From contig NZ_CP066265.1 of assembly GCF_023278085.1 (NCBI RefSeq), positions 3,428,001-3,492,000 on the forward strand: a stretch of 64,000 nt of DNA. Direction: 5' to 3'. Shown piece by piece: positions 60,302 through 64,000 of this stretch. The notes beneath the pieces were generated by a model. The model searched no databases. It saw only the letters and a program-made list of their open reading frames with translations, and was not told the origin of the DNA. The DNA is from Pseudomonas syringae (GTDB lineage Bacteria; Pseudomonadota; Gammaproteobacteria; Pseudomonadales; Pseudomonadaceae). Within the stretch, counting starts at the first letter, position 1. Each line of letters starts with the position of its first letter. The position numbers and the translations under genes are program-made.

Positions 60302-61996
60302 TCAGGTCCAGGAATCCCGCAACGTCACCGTGCGGTTGAAGACGGGTCGACCAGGTTTCGAGTCCTTGATGTCCGCGCAGAAATAACCTTCGCGTTCGAA
60401 CTGGAAACGGTCTTCCGGTTGCGCTTGCCCCAATGAAGGCTCGGCACGACAACCGGTCAGTACTTGCAGGGAGTCCGGATTGATGTTGTCCAGGAAGCTT
60501 GCACCGTCTTCGGCTTTCTCCGGGTTGGCGGAGCGGAACAGGCGATCATACAAACGCACTTCGCATTCCACGCTCTCTGCCGCTGGCACCCAGTGCACGA
60601 CGCCCTTGACCTTGCGGCCTTCAGGGTTTTTGCCCAGGGTGTCCGGGTCGTAGGAGCAACGCAGTTCGACGATATTACCGTCGGCATCCTTGATGGCTTC
60701 GTCGGCACGAATCACATAGCTGCCACGCAAGCGCACTTCGCCATTCGGCTCCAGACGCTTGTAGCCTTTCGGCGGCTCTTCCATGTAATCGTCGCGGTCG
60801 ATGTAGATCTCCCGCGAGAACGGCAGCTCGCGTACGCCGAGGTCTTCTTTCGGATGGCGCGGCAACTCCAGCTTCTCGACCTGGCCTTCCGGATAATTGG
60901 TGATCACGACTTTCAGAGGACGCAGCACGCACATGGCACGCGGGGCGCTGTGGTCGAGATCATCACGGATGCTGAATTCGAGCATGCCGAAATCGACCAC
61001 GCCGTCGGAACGGTTGGTGCCGATCATTTCGCAGAAATTGCGAATCGACTTGGGTGTGTAGCCGCGACGGCGGAAGCCTGACAGCGTCGACATGCGCGGA
61101 TCGTCCCAGCCATTGACGTGTTTCTCGTCAACCAGTTGCTTGAGTTTGCGCTTGCTGGTGATGGTGTAGTTCAGGTTCAGGCGCGAGAACTCGTACTGGC
61201 GCGGCTTGCACGGCACCGGCAGGTTGTCGAGGAACCAGTCATACAGCGGACGATGGCTTTCGAACTCCAGGGTGCAGATCGAGTGGGTGATGCCTTCGAT
61301 GGCATCCGACTGACCATGGGTGAAGTCATAGATCGGGTAGATGCACCACTTGTCGCCCGTCTGGTGGTGATGGGCATGACGAATGCGATAGATGATCGGG
61401 TCACGCAGGTTCATGTTCGGCGAGGCCATGTCGATTTTGGCGCGCAGTACGCGAGCACCGTCTTCGAATTCGCCAGCCTTCATGCGCGCGAACAGGTCGA
61501 GGTTTTCCTCGACGCTGCGCTCACGGAACGGGCTGTTCTTGCCAGGCTCGGTCAGGGTGCCACGGTATTCGCGCGCCTGCTCCGGGGTCAGGTCGTCCAC
61601 ATAGGCCTTGCCTGCCTTGATCAGCTCGACAGCCCAGTCGTGCAACTGATCGAAATACTGCGAGGCGTAGCGCACTTCACCGGCCCATTCGAAGCCCAGC
61701 CATTTGACGTCACTCATGATGGCGTCGATGTATTCCTGGTCTTCCTTGGCCGGGTTGGTGTCGTCGAAACGCAGGTGCGTATCGCCACCGAACTCTTTGG
61801 CCAGACCGAAATTCACGCAGATCGACTTGGCATGACCGATGTGCAGGTAGCCATTGGGCTCCGGCGGGAAACGGGTCACGATTTTGCTGTGCTTGCCCGA
61901 ATCCAGGTCGGCCTGCACGATCGGACGCAGGAAATTGGTCGGTACGGCTGGGCCTGCCTTTGAATTGGCAGCGGGTTCTGGAGTGGGCTTGCTCAT
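60302..61996 (-). CDS. glnS: Glutaminyl-tRNA synthetase
   Basis: 564 residues, class I synthetase. HIGH motif in [25 protein letters not shown]-like motif ITSKRK, and an anticodon-binding beta-barrel C terminus ([19 protein letters not shown]). It charges tRNA-Gln. ATG 61996 ([15 protein letters not shown]) is preceded by AAGGA; an in-frame ATG 15 bp upstream is less likely. It is divergent from ppiB; the 208-bp intergenic region holds both promoters and no gene. Confidence 0.96.
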   Translation of the reverse strand: MSKPTPEPAANSKAGPAVPTNFLRPIVQADLDSGKHSKIVTRFPPEPNGYLHIGHAKSICVNFGLAKEFGGDTHLRFDDTNPAKEDQEYIDAIMSDVKWLGFEWAGEVRYASQYFDQLHDWAVELIKAGKAYVDDLTPEQAREYRGTLTEPGKNSPFRERSVEENLDLFARMKAGEFEDGARVLRAKIDMASPNMNLRDPIIYRIRHAHHHQTGDKWCIYPIYDFTHGQSDAIEGITHSICTLEFESHRPLYDWFLDNLPVPCKPRQYEFSRLNLNYTITSKRKLKQLVDEKHVNGWDDPRMSTLSGFRRRGYTPKSIRNFCEMIGTNRSDGVVDFGMLEFSIRDDLDHSAPRAMCVLRPLKVVITNYPEGQVEKLELPRHPKEDLGVRELPFSREIYIDRDDYMEEPPKGYKRLEPNGEVRLRGSYVIRADEAIKDADGNIVELRCSYDPDTLGKNPEGRKVKGVVHWVPAAESVECEVRLYDRLFRSANPEKAEDGASFLDNINPDSLQVLTGCRAEPSLGQAQPEDRFQFEREGYFCADIKDSKPGRPVFNRTVTLRDSWT

Positions 61997-62204
61997 AAGA
62001 TCCTTGGGCATACTGTGCGCGGCCAGGGTAGGCCGACTAAATCAAAGCGCTTATCATAGCCGAAGCGGTCAAGCCCCTGACAACAGACTGCGTATTTGAC
62101 GGTATAAAAGCTGCAAAAGCGGGGAAAAATGTAACCTCGCCTGTAAACTGCGCGTCAGGGTCATACTACGACCATTCATACCTGCCAAGAGAGCGACTTT
62201 CCAT

Positions 62205-62708
62205 ATGTCCAAAGTAAAGCTGACCACCAACCACGGCGACATCGTTCTGCAACTGAACGCAGAAAAGGCTCCGCTGACTGTAGCCAACTTCATCGAATAC
62301 GTTAACGCCGGCCATTACGAGAACACGGTTTTTCACCGTGTCATCGGCAACTTCATGGTCCAGGGCGGCGGTTTCGAGCCAGGCATGAAAGAAAAGAAAG
62401 ACAAGCGCCCGAGCATCCAGAACGAAGCCGACAACGGCCTGCCGAACAAGAAGTACAGCGTGGCCATGGCCCGTACCATGGAGCCGCATTCGGCCTCCGC
62501 GCAGTTCTTCATCAACGTGGCTGACAACGCTTTCCTGAACCACAGCGCCAAGACCGTTCAGGGTTGGGGTTATGCGGTGTTCGCCGAAGTGATCGAAGGC
62601 ACTGACGTGGTCGACAAGATCAAAGGCGTGCCGACTTCCAGCAAATCCGGTCACCAGGATGTGCCGGTAGACGACGTGATCATCGAGAAAGCCGAGATCA
62701 TTGAGTGA
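62205..62708 (+). CDS. ppiB: Peptidyl-prolyl cis-trans isomerase B, cyclophilin
   Basis: 167 residues. Cyclophilin core with active-site residues in [18 protein letters not shown] (Arg, Phe, Gln), [17 protein letters not shown] and a single-domain layout without a signal peptide, so it is the cytosolic form. It speeds proline isomerisation in folding proteins. Its stop codon overlaps the GTG start of lpxH (GTGA). Confidence 0.96.
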   Translation: MSKVKLTTNHGDIVLQLNAEKAPLTVANFIEYVNAGHYENTVFHRVIGNFMVQGGGFEPGMKEKKDKRPSIQNEADNGLPNKKYSVAMARTMEPHSASAQFFINVADNAFLNHSAKTVQGWGYAVFAEVIEGTDVVDKIKGVPTSSKSGHQDVPVDDVIIEKAEIIE

Positions 62709-63451
62709 TACTGCTGATCTCCGATCTGCATCTTGAACAGGAGCGCCCGGACATTACCCGGGCGTTCCTGGATCTCCTTGCCGGCCGCGCCCGCACCGCC
62801 GAGGCGCTGTACATTCTCGGAGATTTCTTTGAAGTCTGGATCGGCGACGATGCGATGTCGCCGTTCCAGCTTTCAATCTGCAAGGCCCTGCGCGCATTGA
62901 GCGACAGCGGCACTCGAATTTTTCTGATGCACGGCAACCGCGACTTCATGATCGGCAAGGGCTTTTGCAAGGCAGCGGGTTGCACGCTGTTGAGCGATCC
63001 CAGTGTCGTGCAGTTGAACGGTGAGCCAGTGCTGCTGATGCACGGCGACAGCCTGTGTACCCGCGATGAAGGCTATATCCGGATGCGCCGCTATTTGCGC
63101 CATCCGCTGACGCTTTTTATCCTGCGCCACCTGCCACTGAGCACGCGCCACAAGCTGGCGCGCAAGCTGCGTAACGAAAGCCGTGCGCAAACCAGCATGA
63201 AAGCCAATGACATTGTCGACGTGACCCCGGATGAAGTGCCGCGGATCATGCAGCAGTTCGGCGTGCGTACGCTGGTTCACGGCCATACCCATCGCCCGGC
63301 GATTCATAAGTTGCAGATCGGCGATCAGGCGGCCAGACGCATTGTGCTGGGTGACTGGGATCGTCAGGGCTGGGTGCTGCAGGTGGACGGGCAGGGATTC
63401 AATCTGAGTTCGTTCGACTTTGTGCCCGAGACGACTGCGCTGTTGAATTGA
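62705..63451 (+). CDS. lpxH: UDP-2,3-diacylglucosamine pyrophosphatase LpxH
   Basis: 248 residues, calcineurin-like metallophosphoesterase. Metal-binding motifs in order: ISDLHLE (Asp, His), [33 protein letters not shown] and [10 protein letters not shown]. It makes lipid X in lipid A synthesis at the inner membrane. GTG start at 62705, translationally coupled to ppiB. The repeat region begins directly after its stop. Confidence 0.95.
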   Translation: MILLISDLHLEQERPDITRAFLDLLAGRARTAEALYILGDFFEVWIGDDAMSPFQLSICKALRALSDSGTRIFLMHGNRDFMIGKGFCKAAGCTLLSDPSVVQLNGEPVLLMHGDSLCTRDEGYIRMRRYLRHPLTLFILRHLPLSTRHKLARKLRNESRAQTSMKANDIVDVTPDEVPRIMQQFGVRTLVHGHTHRPAIHKLQIGDQAARRIVLGDWDRQGWVLQVDGQGFNLSSFDFVPETTALLN

Positions 63452-63464
63452 TGGCGCGGGAACG

Positions 63465-63693
63465 CGGCTGCTCTGCGCATCAGGTGGATCGGGGTTCGGC
63501 TCAGATTCTCGTTCCCACGCTCCGCGTGGTAATGCCTTTCGTGACGCTCTGCGTCACACGGCTGCTCTGCGCATCAGGTGGACTGGGGGTCGGCTCAGAT
63601 TCTCGTTCCCACGCTCCGCGTGGTAATGCCTTTCGTGACGCTCTGCGTCACACGGCTGCTCTGCGCATCAGATGGATCGGGGTTCGGCTCAGG
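63465..63693. repeat. 94-bp tandem direct repeat, about 2.4 copies
   Basis: Units start at 63465, 63559 and 63653 (the third partial) with the phrase CGGCTGCTCTGCGCATCA. Units 1 and 2 differ at about three positions. Each unit holds two hairpins: CCACGC-TCC-GCGTGG and GTGACGC-TCT-GCGTCAC. A reading frame running through (63448-63726) reads the same DNA in two different frames because 94 is not a multiple of three, so it is probably not a gene. Confidence 0.92.
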
Positions 63694-64000
63694 TCACCGT
63701 TGCGCCCTTACGGCGCCCTACTTTGAGGGACCAAAGTAGGCAAAGTCCCAGCTCCGTTTCCGGCCCGACTTCGTCGGGTCCCTTCGCCCTGACGCTGATC
63801 CAGGGGTCGCCGCAACGGGCCATCCATGGCCCGGTGCGGCTAGCCTGGCGTCCTGCCAGGCTACCCCCGGATCAGCGTCAGGACTCAGCCGTCACTTACG
63901 TCGCACTCTGTGTCAACAGTGCCATCGCGGTGGAAAAGCGCTGCGTTGGCAGCGGCTGCGTGCAGGGCATAACGGTGGTTGACTATCGTGCCCACGCTCC
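63632..64000. repeat. Composite dispersed repeat, copy 2, cut by the window end
   Basis: The same element as at 12600-13060: hairpins at 63702-63716, 63717-63740 and 63764-63778, then outer arms 63788-63807 and 63863-63882 enclosing two hairpins identical to copy 1. It continues past the window edge. Stems differ from copy 1 at paired positions that keep the pairing. Confidence 0.85.

Noticed and set aside
63465..63693. CRISPR array
   Set aside because: The 94-bp units are contiguous direct repeats without unique spacers and no cas gene is in the window.
63700..63890. attC site or integron cassette as explanation of the large hairpin
   Set aside because: No integrase, no cassette genes and no R-box-like core sites; the internal three-way structure also differs from attC.

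Overview
The window reads as chromosomal DNA of a fluorescent Pseudomonas, most likely of the P. syringae group. Two blocks support this. The block dnaQ, rnhA, methyltransferase, gloB, mltD, yej transporter, fabI, ppiD, hupB, lon, clpX, clpP, tig, tRNAs, folD is the gene order familiar from Pseudomonas. The dispersed repeats carry the small 'DUF1534-like' reading frames typical of P. syringae. No prophage, insertion sequence with a transposase, or CRISPR array was seen.

Layout. 1-12.6 kb: the 3' part of a glycoside hydrolase family 3 gene, a TetR regulator, a multi-PAS hybrid histidine kinase, a RutR-like regulator, a minus-strand small RNA with the architecture of the GacA/Rsm riboregulators, a chemoreceptor, an aldo/keto reductase, a CorA/ZntB-type transporter and a Pit phosphate transporter. 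12.6-13.1 kb: a structured dispersed repeat, copy 1. 13.1-18.5 kb: an EmrAB-like efflux pair and a two-gene branched-chain acyl-CoA catabolism operon. 18.5-24.9 kb: a very large gene for a toxin-like protein ending in a putative M35-type (aspzincin) metallopeptidase domain, a flavin reductase and a small conserved protein. 24.9-30.2 kb: GNAT, dnaQ, rnhA, methyltransferase, gloB and mltD. 30.3-38.5 kb: a peptide ABC transporter with two tandem binding proteins (yejA-A-B-E-F), then fabI. 38.6-47.2 kb: the protein quality-control block ppiD, hupB, lon, clpX, clpP, tig, with sigma-32-like promoters before lon and clpX and a tRNA-like element after hupB. 47.2-50.3 kb: a gene-poor kilobase, a lipoprotein, an Arg-His-Leu tRNA operon and folD. 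50.4-58.6 kb: a six-gene glpSTPQUV-type (glycerol class) ABC transporter with a sigma-54 promoter, a cluster of TGAAC sites and a divergent sigma-54 activator. 58.6-64 kb: repeats, cysS, glnS, ppiB, lpxH, a 94-bp tandem repeat and copy 2 of the structured repeat, which runs off the window end.

The most interesting items are: (1) the two copies of a multi-hairpin repeat whose stems differ by at least four compensatory base-pair changes; (2) the Rsm-like sRNA; (3) the 1737-residue toxin-like protein with HELSH, TDDMAY and NADS motifs; (4) the glp-type transporter, whose two ATPases carry complementary defects that predict one competent and one degenerate ATP site, next to a readable sigma-54 control region; (5) the degenerate tRNA-like element downstream of hupB. 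All calls come from reading the sequence by eye. No database search or folding program was run.
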